Below are positions 50,934-63,867 of a stretch of 64,000 bases of DNA, piece by piece. Made by a program: the position numbers and the translations under genes. The DNA is from Acholoe squamosa. Its lineage: Eukaryota > Annelida > Polychaeta > Phyllodocida > Polynoidae. How positions within the stretch are numbered: position 1 is the first letter of the stretch; each line of letters starts with the position of its first letter. The notes under the pieces are model-generated. The model worked only from the letters and a program-made list of their open reading frames with translations. It ran no database searches and was not told the origin of the DNA. The stretch covers positions 1,256,681 through 1,320,680 of the forward strand of contig OX439035.1 in the NCBI GenBank assembly GCA_949317995.1, read 5' to 3'.

Positions 50934-51298
50934 CAGGAGGGTGTTGCTCCTATTGTAAAAAGAGCTGTGAGTATGTGCCCTCTTTTCTAAACAAGTCGTG
51001 CACTGCTTCACCTAAGTACTTGCACTTACCACATTAGTCTGAAAAGTCACCTGCCTTGTTTAAAATAGAGAGAGCTCCACTACTAGGTACCTACTCATGT
51101 CACAAGCTCTATAGTTTATTATACTGACTGACTTCTCCCAACTAGGTACCTACTCAAATCCCCTTTTTTAGCACCATACTTGAATGACCACTTGTTAGCA
51201 ACAAAAGGGACAAGTTATAGCTACATGAAAAGAAAGGACTGGGAACAAGGGCATTTTTAGCCAGCTCTTCCTTTTACTATAGGAGCAACACCCTCCAG
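50934..51298. mobile_element. Possible MITE with ~30-bp inverted ends
   Basis: GGAGGGTGTTGCTCCTATTG with TAAAAAGAGCTG at the left matches the reverse complement of the right end (AGCTCTTCCTTTTACTATAG with GAGCAACACCCTCC), with a small gap and mismatches. The element is about 365 bp. No clear target duplication and no coding content. Confidence 0.55.
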
Positions 51299-51328
51299 GT
51301 GACCGCCTTGAGCCTCCCCAAAAATGAC

Positions 51329-54300
51329 TGTGTCCATACATCAATATGACAATAGGTGCCTGTAGCTGCGGCTATATCCATACATCAATATGACAATAGG
51401 TGCCTGTAGCTGCGGCTGTATCCATACATCAATATGACAATAGGTGCCTGTAGCTGCGGCTGTGTCCATACATCAATAGGTGCCTGTAGCTGCGGCTGTA
51501 TCCATACATCAATATGACAATAGGTGCCTGTAGCTGCGGCTGTGTCCATACATCAATATGACAATAGGTGCCTGTAGCTGCGGCTGTATCCATACATCAA
51601 TATGACAATAGGTGCCTGTAGCTGCGGCTGTATCCAAACATCAATAGGTGCCTGTAGCTGCGGCTGTATCCATACATCAATAGCTGCCTGTAGCTGCAGC
51701 TGTATCCATACATCAATATGACAATAGCTGCCTGTAGCTGCGGCTGTGTCCATACATCAATATGACAATAGTTGCCTGTAGCTGCAGCTGTATCCATACA
51801 TCAATAGGTGCCTGTAGCTGCGGCTGTGTCCATACATCAATAGTTGCCTGTAGCTGCAGCTGTATCCATACATCAATAGGTGCGTGTAGCTGCGACTGTG
51901 TCCATACATCAATATGACAATAGGTGCCTGTAGCTGCGGCTGTATCCATACATCAATAGGTGCCTGTAGCTGCGGCTGTGTCCATACATCAATAGGTGCC
52001 TGTAGCTGCGGCTGTATCCATACATCAATATGACAATAGGTGCCTGTAGCTGCGGCTGTGTCCATACATCAATAGGTGCCTGTAGCTGCGGCTGTGTCCA
52101 TACATCAATATGACAATAGGTGCCTGTAGCTGCAGCTGTGTCCATACATCAATATGACAATAGGTGCCTGTAGCTGCGGCTGTATCCATACATCAATATG
52201 ACAATAGGTGCCTGTAGCTGCAGCTGTATCCATACATCAATAGGTGCCTGTAGCTGCGGCTGTATCCATACATCAATAGGTGCCTGTAGCTGCGGCTGTA
52301 TCCATACATCAATATGACAATAGGTGCCTGTAGCTGCGGCTGTATCCATACATCAATAGGTGCCTGTAGCTGCGGCTGTATCCATACATCAATAGGTGCC
52401 TGTAGCTGCGGCTGTGTCCATACATCAATAGGTGCCTGTAGCTGCGGCTGTATCCATACATCAATATGACAATAGGTGCCTGTAGCTGTGGCTGTATCCA
52501 TACATCAATAGGTGCCTGTAGCTGCGGCTCTATCCATACATCAATATGACAATAGGTGCCTGTAGCTGCGGCTGTGTCCATACATCAATAGGTGCCTGTA
52601 GCTGCGGCTGTATCCATACATCAATATGACAATAGGTGCCTGTAGCTGCGGCTGTGTCCATACATCAATAGGTGCCTGTAGCTGCGGCTGTATCCATACA
52701 TCAATAGGTGCCTGTAGCTGCGGCTGTATCCATACATCAATAGGTGCCTGTAGCTGCGGCTGTATCCATACATCAATAGCTGCCTGTAGCTGCGGCTGTG
52801 TCCATACATCAATATGACAATAGGTGCCTGTAGCTGCGGCTGTATCCATACATCAATAGGTGCCTGTAGCTGCGGCTGTGTCCATACATCAATAGGTGCC
52901 TGTAGCTGCGGCTGTGTCCATACATCAATATGACAATAGGTGCCTGTAGCTGCGGCTGTGTCCATACATCAATATGACAATAGGTGCCTGTAGCTGCGGC
53001 TGTGTCCATACATCAATAGGTGCCTGTAGCTGCGGCTGTATCCATACATCAATATGACAATAGGTGCCTGTAGCTGCGGCTGTATCCATACATCAATATG
53101 ACAATAGTTGCCTGTAGCTGCGGCTGTATCCATACATCAATATGACAATAGGTGCCTGTAGCTGCGGCTGTATCCATACATCAATAGGTGCCTGTAGCTG
53201 CGGCTGTATCCATACATCAATAGGTGCCTGTAGCTGTGGCTGTATCCATACATCAATAGGTGCCTGTAGCTGCGGCTCTATCCATACATCAATATGACAA
53301 TAGGTGCCTGTAGCTGCGGCTGTGTCCATACATCAATAGGTGCCTGTAGCTGCGGCTGTATCCATACATCAATATGACAATAGGTGCCTGTAGCTGCGGC
53401 TGTGTCCATACATCAATAGGTGCCTGTAGCTGCGGCTGTATCCATACATCAATAGGTGCCTGTAGCTGCGGCTGTATCCATACATCAATAGGTGCCTGTA
53501 GCTGCGGCTGTATCCATACATCAATAGCTGCCTGTAGCTGCGGCTGTGTCCATACATCAATATGACAATAGGTGCCTGTAGCTGCGGCTGTATCCATACA
53601 TCAATAGGTGCCTGTAGCTGCGGCTGTGTCCATACATCAATAGGTGCCTGTAGCTGCGGCTGTGTCCATACATCAATATGACAATAGGTGCCTGTAGCTG
53701 CGGCTGTGTCCATACATCAATATGACAATAGGTGCCTGTAGCTGCGGCTGTGTCCATACATCAATAGGTGCCTGTAGCTGCGGCTGTATCCATACATCAA
53801 TATGACAATAGGTGCCTGTAGCTGCGGCTGTATCCATACATCAATATGACAATAGTTGCCTGTAGCTGCGGCTGTGTCCATACATCAATATGACAATAGG
53901 TGCCTGTAGCTGCGGCTGTGTCCATACATCAATATGACAATAGGTGCCTGTAGCTGCGGCTGTATCCATACATCAATAGGTGCCTGTAGCTGCGGCTGTG
54001 TCCATACATCAATAGGTGCCTGTAGCTGCGGCTGTGTCCATACATCAATATGACAATAGGTGCCTGTAGCTGCGGCTGTGTCCATACATCAATATGACAA
54101 TAGGTGCCTGTAGCTGCAGCTGTATCCATACATCAATATGACAATAGGTGCCTGTAGCTGCGGCTGTATCCATACATCAATATTACAATAGGTGCCTGTA
54201 GCTGCGGCTGTGTCCATACATCAATACACCAATAGGTGCCTGTAGCTGCGGCTGTGTCCATACATCAATACATCAATAGGTGCCTGTAGCTGCGGCTGTG

Positions 54301-57300
54301 TCCATACATCAATATGACAATAGGTGCCTGTAGCTGCGGCTGTGTCCATACATCAATAGGTGCCTGTAGCTGCGGCTGTATCCATACATCAATACATCAA
54401 TAGCTGCCTGTAGCTGCGGCTGTGTCCATACATCAATACATCAATAGCTGCCTGTAGCTGCGGCTGTATCCATACATCAATACATCAATAGCTGCCTGTA
54501 GCTGCGGCTGTATCCATACATCAATACATCAATAGCTGCCTGTAGCTGCGGCTGTGTCCATACATCAATAGGTGCCTGTAGCTGCGGCTGTATCCATACA
54601 TCAATATGACAATAGGTGCCTGTAGCTGCAGCTGTGTCCATACATCAATAGGTGCCTGTAGCTGCGGCTGAATCCATACATCAATATGACAATAGGTACC
54701 TGTAGCTGCGGCTGTATCCATACATCAATATGACAATAGTTGCCTGTAGCTGCGGCTGTATCCATACATCAATATGACAATAGGTGCCTGTAGCTGCGGC
54801 TGTATCCATACATCAATAGCTGCCTGTAGCTGCGGCTGTGTCCATACATCAATATGACAATAGTTGCCTGTAGCTGCGGCTGTATCCATACATCAATAGG
54901 TGCCTGTAGCTGCGGCTGTGTCCATACATCAATATGACAATAGGTGCCTGTAGCTGCAGCTGTATCCATACATCAATATGACAATAGGTGCCTGTAGCTG
55001 CGGCTGTGTCCATACATCAATATGACAATAGGTGCCTGTAGCTGCGGCTGTGTCCATACATCAATATGACAATAGGTGCCTGTAGCTGCGGCTGTGTCCA
55101 TACATCAATATGACAATAGGTGCCTGTAGCTGCGGCTGTGTCCATACATCAATATGACAATAGGTGCCTGTAGCTGCGGCTGTGTCCATACATCAATAGG
55201 TGCCTGTAGCTGCGGCTGTATCCATACATCAATAGGTGCCTGTCGCTGCGGCTGTGTCCATACATCAATAGGTGCCTGTAGCTGCGGCTGTGTCCATACA
55301 TCAATAGGTGCCTGTAGCTGCGGCTGTATCCATACATCAATATGACAATAGGTGCCTGTAGCTGCGGCTGTATCCATACATCAATATGACAATAGGTGCC
55401 TGTAGCTGCGGCTGTATCCATACATCAATATGACAATAGGTGCCTGTAGCTGCGGCTGTATCCATACATCAATATGACAATAGGTGCCTGTAGCTGCAGC
55501 TGTGTCCATACATCAATATGACAATAGTTGCCTGTAGCTGCGGCTGTATCCATACATCAATAGGTGCCTGTAGCTGCGGCTGTGTCCATACATCAATAGG
55601 TGCCTGTAGCTGCGGCTGTATCCATACATCAATATGACAATAGGTGCCTGTAGCTGCGGCTGTATCCATACATCAATAGGTGCCTGTAGCTGCGGCTGTG
55701 TCCATACATCAATATGACAATAGGTGCCTGTAGCTGCAGCTGTATCCATACATCAATATGACAATAGCTGCCTGTAGCTGCGGCTGTATCCATACATCAA
55801 TATGACAATAGCTGCCTGTAGCTGCGGCTGTATCCATACATCAATATGACTATAGGTGCCTGTAGCTGCGGCTGTGTCCATACATCAATATGACAATAGG
55901 TGCCTGTAGCTGCGGCTGTATCCATACATCAATATGACAATAGCTGCCTGTAGCTGCGGCTGTATCCATACATCAATATGACAATAGGTGCCTGTAGCTG
56001 CGGCTGTGTCCATACATCAATAGGTGCCTGTAGCTGCGGCTGTATCCATACATCAATATGACAATAGGTGCCTGTAGCTGCAGCTGTATCCATACATCAA
56101 TAGGTGCCTGTAGCTGCGGCTGTATCCATACATCAATATGACAATAGGTGCCTGTAGCTGCGGCTGTATCCATACATCAATATGACAATAGGTGCCTGTA
56201 GCTGCGGCTGTGTCCATACATCAATATGACAATAGGTGCCTGTAGCTGCAGCTGTGTCCATACATCAATATGACAATAGGTGCCTGTAGCTGCGGCTGTA
56301 TCCATACATCAATATGACAATAGCTGCCTGTAGCTGCAGCTGTATCCATACATCAATATGACAATAGCTGCCTGTAGCTGCAGCTGTGTCCATACATCAA
56401 TATGACAATAGGTGCCTGTAGCTGTGGCTGTATCCATACATCAATATGACAATAGGTGCCTGTAGCTGCAGCTGTATCCATACATCAATATGACAATAGG
56501 TGCCTGTAGCTGCAGCTGTGTCCATACATCAATATGACAATAGCTGCCTGTAGCTGCGGCTGTATCCATACATCAATATGACAATAGCTGCCTGTAGCTG
56601 CAGCTGTGTCCATACATCAATATGACAATAGGTGCCTGTAGCTGCGGCTGTATCCATACATCAATATGACAATAGCTGCCTGTAGCTGCAGCTGTGTCCA
56701 TACATCAATATGACAATAGCTGCCTGTAGCTGCGGCTGTATTCATACATCAATATGACAATAGGTGCCTGTAGCTGCGGCTATATCCATACATCAATATG
56801 ACAATAGCTGCCTGTAGCTGCGGCTGTATCCATACATCAATATGACAATAGGTGCCTGTAGCTGCGGCTGTATCCATACATCAATATGACAATAGGTGCC
56901 TGTAGCTGCAGCTGTATCCATACATCAATAGGTGCCTGTAGCTGCGGCTGTATCCATACATCAATATGACAATAGTTGCCTGTAGCTGCGGCTGTGTCCA
57001 TACATCAATATGACAATAGGTGCCTGTAGCTGCAGCTGTATCCATACATCAATAGGTGCCTGTAGCTGCGGCTGTGTCCATACATCAATATGACAATAGG
57101 TGCCTGTAGCTGCAGCTGTATCCATACATCAATAGGTGCCTGTAGCTGCGGCTGTATCCATACATCAATAGGTGCCTGTAGCTGCAGCTGTATCCATACA
57201 TCAATATGACAATAGCTGCCTGTAGCTGCGGCTGTATCCATACATCAATATGACAATAGCTGCCTGTAGCTGCGGCTGTATCCATACATCAATATGACTA

Positions 57301-60300
57301 TAGGTGCCTGTAGCTGCGGCTGTGTCCATACATCAATATGACAATAGGTGCCTGTAGCTGCGGCTGTATCCATACATCAATATGACAATAGCTGCCTGTA
57401 GCTGCGGCTGTATCCATACATCAATATGACAATAGGTGCCTGTAGCTGCGGCTTTGTCCATACATCAATAGGTGCCTGTAGCTGCGGCTGTATCCATACA
57501 TCAATATGACAATAGGTGCCTGTAGCTGCAGCTGTATCCATACATCAATAGGTGCCTGTAGCTGCGGCTGTATCCATACATCAATATGACAATAGGTGCC
57601 TGTAGCTGCGGCTGTATCCATACATCAATATGACAATAGGTGCCTGTAGCTGCGGCTGTGTCCATACATCAATATGACAATAGGTGCCTGTAGCTGCAGC
57701 TGTGTCCATACATCAATATGACAATAGGTGCCTGTAGCTGCGGCTGTATCCATACATCAATATGACAATAGCTGCCTGTAGCTGCAGCTGTATCCATACA
57801 TCAATATGACAATAGCTGCCTGTAGCTGCAGCTGTGTCCATACATCAATATGACAATAGGTGCCTGTAGCTGTGGCTGTATCCATACATCAATATGACAA
57901 TAGGTGCCTGTAGCTGCAGCTGTATCCATACATCAATAGGTGCCTGTAGCTGCAGCTGTATCCATACATCAATATGACAATAGCTGCCTGTAGCTGCAGC
58001 TGTGTCCATACATCAATATGACAATAGGTGCCTGTAGCTGCAGCTGTATCCATACATCAATATGACAATAGGTGCCTGTAGCTGCGGCTGTGTCCATACA
58101 TCAATATGACAATAGGTGCCTGTAGCTGTGGCTGTATCTATACATCAATATGACAATAGGTGCCTGTAGCTGCAGCTGTATCCATACATCAATATGACAA
58201 TAGCTGCCTGTAGCTGCAGCTGTATCCATACATCAATATGACAATAGCTGCCTGTAGCTGCAGCTGTGTCCATACATCAATATGACAATAGGTGCCTGTA
58301 GCTGTGGCTGTATCCATACATCAATATGACAATAGGTGCCTGTAGCTGCAGCTGTATCCATACATCAATAGGTGCCTGTAGCTGCAGCTGTATCCATACA
58401 TCAATATGACAATAGCTGCCTGTAGCTGCAGCTGTGTCCATACATCAATATGACAATAGGTGCCTGTAGCTGCAGCTGTATCCATACATCAATATGACAA
58501 TAGGTGCCTGTAGCTGCGGCTGTGTCCATACATCAATATGACAATAGGTGCCTGTAGCTGTGGCTGTATCTATACATCAATATGACAATAGGTGCCTGTA
58601 GCTGCAGCTGTATCCATACATCAATATGACAATAGGTGCCTGTAGCTGCAGCTGTGTCCATACATCAATATGACAATAGCTGCCTGTAGCTGCGGCTGTA
58701 TCCATACATCAATATGACAATAGCTGCCTGTAGCTGCAGCTGTGTCCATACATCAATATGACAATAGGTGCCTGTAGCTGCGGCTGTATCCATACATCAA
58801 TATGACAATAGGTGCCTGTAGCTGCAGCTGTGTCCATACATCAATATGACAATAGCTGCCTGTAGCTGCGGCTGTATTCATACATCAATATGACAATAGG
58901 TGCCTGTAGCTGCGGCTGTATCCATACATCAATATGACAATAGCTGCCTGTAGCTGCGGCTGTATCCATACATCAATATGACAATAGCTGCCTGTAGCTG
59001 CGGCTGTATCCATACATCAATATGACAATAGGTGCCTGTAGCTGCAGCTGTATCCATACATCAATAGGTGCCTGTAGCTGCGGCTGTGTCCATACATCAA
59101 TATGACAATAGTTGCCTGTAGCTGCGGCTGTGTCCATACATCAATATGACAATAGGTGCCTGTAGCTGCAGCTGTATCCATACATCAATAGGTGCCTGTA
59201 GCTGCGGCTGTGTCCATACATCAATATGACAATAGGTGCCTGTAGCTGCAGCTGTATCCATACATCAATAGGTGCCTGTAGCTGCGGCTGTGTCCATACA
59301 TCAATAGGTGCCTGTAGCTGCGGCTGTATCCATACATCAATATGACAATAGGTGCCTGTAGCTGCAGCTGTATCCATACATCAATAGCTGCCTGTAGCTG
59401 CGGCTGTGTCCATACATCAATATGACAATAGGTGCCTGTAGCTGCAGCTGTATCCATACATCAATAGCTGCCTGTAGCTGCGGCTGTGTCCATACATCAA
59501 TAGGTGCCTGTAGCTGCGGCTGTATCCATACATCAATATGACAATAGGTGCCTGTAGCTGCGGCTGTGTCCATACATCAATAGGTGCCTGTAGCTGCGGC
59601 TGTGTCCATACATCAATAGGTGCCTGTAGCTGCGGCTCTATCCATACATCAATAGGTGCCTGTAGCTGCGGCTGTATCCATACATCAATAGGTGCCTGTA
59701 GCTGTGGCTGTATCCATACATCAATAGGTGCCTGTAGCTGCGGCTGTATCCATACATCAATAGGTGCCTGTAGCTGCAGCTGTGTCCATACATCAATATG
59801 ACAATAGGTGCCTGTAGCTGCGGCTGTATCCATACATCAATATGACAATAGGTGCCTGTAGCTGCGGCTGTATCCATACATCAATATGACAATAGGTGCC
59901 TGTAGCTGCAGCTGTGTCCATACATCAATATGACAATAGCTGCCTGTAGCTGCGGCTGTATCCATACATCAATATGACAATAGGTGCCTGTAGCTGCGGC
60001 TGTGTCCATACATCAATATGACAATAGGTGCCTGTAGCTGCAGCTGTATCCATACATCAATATGACAATAGGTGCCTGTAGCTGCGGCTGTATTCATACA
60101 TCAATATGACAATAGGTGCCTGTAGCTGCGGCTGTATTCATACATCAATATGACAATAGGTGCCTGTAGCTGCGACTGTGTCCATACATCAATATGACAA
60201 TAGCTGCCTGTAGCTGCGGCTGTGTCCATACATCAATATGACAATAGGTGCCTGTAGCTGCAGCTGTATCCATACATCAATAGGTGCCTGTAGCTGCGGC

Positions 60301-60388
60301 TGTGTCCATACATCAATATGACAATAGTTGCCTGTAGCTGCGGCTGTGTCCATACATCAATATGACAATAGTTGCCTGTAGCTGCGGC
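51329..60388. repeat. 9-kb minisatellite of mixed 44-bp and 36-bp units
   Basis: The core is GGTGCCTGTAGCTGCGGCTG, then TATCCATACATCAATA; long units add TGACAATA and short units lack these 8 bases. By length there are over 200 copies. Variants are GGTGCC/GCTGCC/GTTGCC, TGCGGC/TGCAGC/TGTGGC and GTATCC/GTGTCC. Higher-order copies exist: 52541-53009 recurs at 53289-53757 (748 bp apart), and a block with the rare ATATGACTATAGG variant at about 55845 recurs at 57293 (1448 bp apart). Open frames on both strands are repeat translation. Confidence 0.97.
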
Positions 60389-60720
60389 CTGATTGAAATC
60401 AGCTGCCTGTGGCCCAAGCAGAGAAGAAAACTGCCATAGTGTTAAGGTCCACATTTCATCAGTGGTGCGAGCTAGAGGCACATGGCTGCTGTCGATATAG
60501 GGCGGCCAAATTGGTGTTTTCCAAAAAAAACAGCTAGAAAAAAATAGTTCCTTGCAAAGGAGCATGCCCCCTCCTTTCTGTTAGTACCGGTACTTAAGAG
60601 TTCATCTGTTTATTTTGGACCTCAAAATGTGCTCAAAGATAGAGGATGTGTCCCCTCCTTTTGAGCCGTGCCCCCTCCTTTTGCAAATTTTGGCTCCACC
60701 ACTTTATGAAGACTGCTCAA

Positions 60721-60993
60721 TCATTGATGCATCATTTCAACCCTATGGGGTTGATACAGTCCCGGAGGGTCAGCATGATGCACCAATGAAGTGCTAGTGA
60801 GCAGTCCAGCACTTCATTGGTGCATGAGACGACCCATGGGCATGATGCACTCCTGCATCAGAGGCCCATGGGCATGATGCACTCCTGCATCAGAGGCCCA
60901 TGGGCATGATGCACTCCTGCATCAGACGACCCATGGGCATGATGCACTCCTGCATCAGACGACCTATGGGCATGATGCACTCCTGCATTAGGG
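60721..60993. repeat. GTCGTCATGATGCA-family cluster, second site
   Basis: It begins with an inverted unit (CAGCATGATGCACCAATGAA with GTGCTAGTGAG, then CAGCACTTCATTGGTGCATG), followed by about five 34-bp tandem units with CATGATGCACTCCTGCATCA. The layout of an inverted unit followed by a 34-bp tandem matches 48705-49160. Confidence 0.85.
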
Positions 60994-61123
60994 GCCCATA
61001 AAGGCTAAGGCAGATCTGTCTAACGGGCTGGGTGCAGCGTGGTGTCCGCAATTGGGACCAAACATAGGTTGTATGTAAATACACCATATATACAGAGTCA
61101 GTGTGGGCATTATGGTACACAGT

Positions 61124-61317
61124 ACCGTATTATCGTGTTCAGGCACCATGGCGCTCTTTGATTTGGCGTGCTCATTTCCCAGGTGCTTATAGAAGACAGG
61201 TGTTTATTCAAACTTCATTTTCAGTGCTTAAGTAATATTTTGTGACCCCTGTACCCCCGGGGCTTATTTGAGACTGGCGCTCATTCGAATCCTGGCGCTT
61301 AAACACAACGATACGGT
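61124..61317. mobile_element. Possible MITE with ACCGTAT ends
   Basis: ACCGTATTATCGTGTT on the left is matched by the reverse complement of AACACAACGATACGGT on the right at 13 of 16 positions. The interior repeats degenerate GGCGCTTATT and GGCGCTCATTCGAA phrases. The target duplication is unclear and there is no coding content. Confidence 0.5.
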
Positions 61318-61605
61318 TTGTGCGTCCATTTTCAAAAGGACTATATATATAGAGTCGGGTTGAGGTGACCGCTGTCTGGGGTCAATGTCCGACCGTACAA
61401 GTACAAGTTTACATATGAACTTAGGTCTGACCAGGAGGCAGGGGGGGGGGAAGGGGTCAGCAGTGGACTAATCCTGGACTGGGTTTTAGCCTGCTGTTTT
61501 CATCTTAAGACTTAGGGACAAGTGAAATAAGGTACTCCAGGACTTGATTGTGTGTCTAGGGGGGGTGTACATGTACATGGAGGAGGCCAAAGGGGAAGGA
61601 GAAAG

Positions 61606-61608
<3 letters not shown>

Positions 61609-61682
<74 letters not shown>

Positions 61683-61704
61683 CAGAGACAGAGACAGAGA
61701 GAGA
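61609..61704. repeat. GA and GACAGA microsatellite
   Basis: A pure GA run of about 50 bases changes into GACAGA hexamers and then back to GAGA. The open frames crossing it are artefacts. Confidence 0.95.
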
Positions 61705-62358
61705 AAGAGGAAGAGGTGGGGTAAAGAGCTCTGGTAAAAATGTTCAATCTTTCCTAGATATCTATGTCTTTAGTGAATACTAATTTCTCTAAGATGTGTA
61801 GCATGTGTCGGAATACCTGATTGGCAGATGTACCTAAAATCATCATCTACTCCTGATAAATCAAACACTCAGAAAATTGGTTTCTTATCTTCCCCAACTC
61901 TCCAAATATTGTAATCTGGCTGTTCCACCAATATATGCCCACCCCCTATTGTCTGGCCGCTGGTCAATTTATGAACCTGTTTCAAACACCATCCCAACCC
62001 TAATGGCTCAAAACTTCAAACACGACTCGCTGTAGGGCAATAAGAATTAACACCTCTATGTTGGTATGGTATAACACATGCTGGAATAACGCAGCCAGCA
62101 GGACTTCAGGTCCACCGTGTCAGGTTGTGGGTGTACTAAAGAAACCTATCAGCCATAACCATTAATACAGTTTAAAACGTTTTAGAAACTTTGAGAAATA
62201 ACTTTCAGGCTATATTAGAAGAACAACATTAACATAAACCTTTCTCAATGACTCATTTTTACATTCTTTTGGCCTAAAACTCATTTTTTCACTGATACAT
62301 CCAATCTTCTCCTTGCAGGCTGTTTTCGCCATCTAGGACAAATATTCCTACGGACACG

Positions 62359-62650
62359 ATGAACCTTATCTCCATACCCCAGCATTACGCCCCCTTCCTC
62401 CTGTTCCTCCTCATGCTACAAACTGCAGCCCGCACTGTACCGGAGAACATTGTGGTGCCATCCTGCCCTCCATCTGCCACTTCCTGTGAGTTCCACTTCC
62501 GGATTGATTATAACATCACCATGATGAGTTGGCTGATGGCGCCCGACACAGGAGAACCTGACGTCATGATGCCAGTTGTGGTCGAGGCTGATGGAAACTT
62601 CTATGCCAAGAGGCGCGACTGCTCCGGGCAGGACATACTTAAGGATGCAG
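62359..62650 (+). CDS. Laccase-like multicopper oxidase, exon 1
   Basis: This is the first coding exon of a secreted multicopper oxidase. The ATG at 62359 is followed by a signal peptide (hydrophobic residues about 11-21, probable cleavage near residues 24-25). A Cys-containing N-terminal segment follows (residues about 36-88, cysteines at 36, 43 and 88), of the type found ahead of the first cupredoxin domain in invertebrate laccases. The exon ends GATGCAG|GTACGT in phase 1 and joins 63258. Enzymes of this family oxidise phenolic or similar substrates with four copper ions and reduce oxygen to water. The substrate cannot be told from this part. The remainder of the gene lies beyond the window. 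Confidence 0.85.
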
Positions 62651-63257
62651 GTACGTTTAAATTGATGTAATGGTATTACCTGAGGAATTACTCCAAGAGG
62701 CAGAAATTGATATACTAAAATCCGAGTGAGTAATAGATGTTTAACGCCATTTCGACAGCTAAGGTCATATTCATGGCGAGAACTACATTACACAATTTCA
62801 CAGGGGAATGTGTCAGTGCCCGCGCATATGTGCACCACACACATCCCGTGGGGATAGGAAAGAGAAGAAATAGACCCTTTTAAGTGGGCTAGAGAAGCCC
62901 AACTAAAATCCGACCAGATCCAGGTAGTTATATGTGATACATGGCTGACAGAAAACAGCTGTGCCTTAGTATTAAAACTCTGTAGAAGATGGTAGTTATG
63001 TTTTAGGGGGAATCCAGGGCTTAGATTTTAATATCATGATGTGTGAATATGGGGAAGGTAGCATGTACTATAACCAGATACATCTTTATATACACTGTTT
63101 TGTATCTTTCCATTTTCAAAACACTTTTCAACATCTTGATTCAGAAATGAAGTCTAGCCATAGAGAATGCCACTCATATTCTATAACCATCTTAGATTTG
63201 AATATCGAATGGCCAAACAGTCTATTGCAGATGTTGTAGTCATTTCTATGTTTTCAG

Positions 63258-63358
63258 ATTTTGAGACATTTCTTGGCGGTGACGGATCATACAAGAAAAT
63301 TCTCTCCATCAACAGCCGGTTCCCAGGGACACCAATTGTGGTCTACAAAGGTCAAACG
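63258..63358 (+). CDS. Laccase-like multicopper oxidase, exon 2
   Basis: This exon follows TTTTCAG and ends ACG|GTAAGT. Joined to exon 1 it keeps the frame (phase 1 in, phase 0 out) and gives residues 98-131. It includes the cupredoxin entry pattern SINSRFPGTPIVVYKGQT, typical of the start of domain 1 of multicopper oxidases. The open frame running through the donor after 63358 is intron translation. Confidence 0.87.
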
Positions 63359-63721
63359 GTAAGTGGTTCAAGGACGATTTGTCATTCAGATTCACAGATA
63401 TATATCACGATAAGTTTATCCAATGTCAAGCTAGGACAGAGTATGACTTATTTTGACCCCGTTACTCAAAGTGCTCACACAGTATTACTGTGAGGCTGCT
63501 CATTGATGTTGGGGTAGGGGAGGGGTGTTGGGGTAGGCTGGTCTCTGAGGTCAGACAAATGGCAAACACTGGAAGAAGCCATAGAAAGTTGATTTGTTTG
63601 GCTTTCCTCGTAGAAGAGTTAAAGTGATAGATGTAGGGGAGAGGTGCAACCTATTGCATCTAGATGATTAGATAAAACTTATTTCATATTAGAATGATAT
63701 AGAACTCAATGTTGATTGTAG

Positions 63722-63867
63722 ATCTCGGTGTTTGTGACCAACGAGATGGAGAATGAGGTGATCACGATACACTGGCACGGACAGGCACAACGTGGTACTC
63801 CGTGGATGGATGGAGGGGGCGGTGTGTCACATTGTCCTATCACACCAAGACAGACCTTCCAATACAA
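63722..63867 (+). CDS. Laccase-like multicopper oxidase, exon 3
   Basis: This exon follows TTGATTGTAG and ends TACAA|GTAAGT in phase 2. It encodes residues 132-179 and contains the first copper-ligand box, TIHWHGQAQRGTPWMDG (H148 and H150), which contributes to the trinuclear copper centre. It is followed by VSHCPI, matching the usual spacing in laccases. The remaining copper boxes would lie in exons to the right of the window. Intron 3 occupies the last 133 bases. Confidence 0.9.

Larger units (their letters stand above)
49476..51328. other. Intergenic region with microsatellites and a possible MITE
   Basis: It contains another GTCGTCATGATGCA-family stretch (49668-49812), a TA dinucleotide run (50153-50223), a CAA triplet run (50473-50506), a CTCF-like CCACCAGGTGGCGA at 50807, a repeated ACTAGGTACCTACTCA at about 51079 and 51139, and a possible MITE (50934-51298). 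No gene is supported. Confidence 0.55.
60389..62358. other. Intergenic region upstream of the laccase-like gene
   Basis: It contains a GTCGTCATGATGCA-family cluster with 34-bp units (60721-60993), a possible MITE (61124-61317) and a GA/GACAGA microsatellite (61609-61704). CTCCTTGCAG at about 62310-62319 could be an acceptor for a 5' UTR intron of the downstream gene. No other gene is supported. Confidence 0.5.

Noticed and set aside
61544-61783. Frames rich in Arg-Glu on plus and Leu-Ser on minus
   Set aside because: They are translations of the GA/GACAGA microsatellite.
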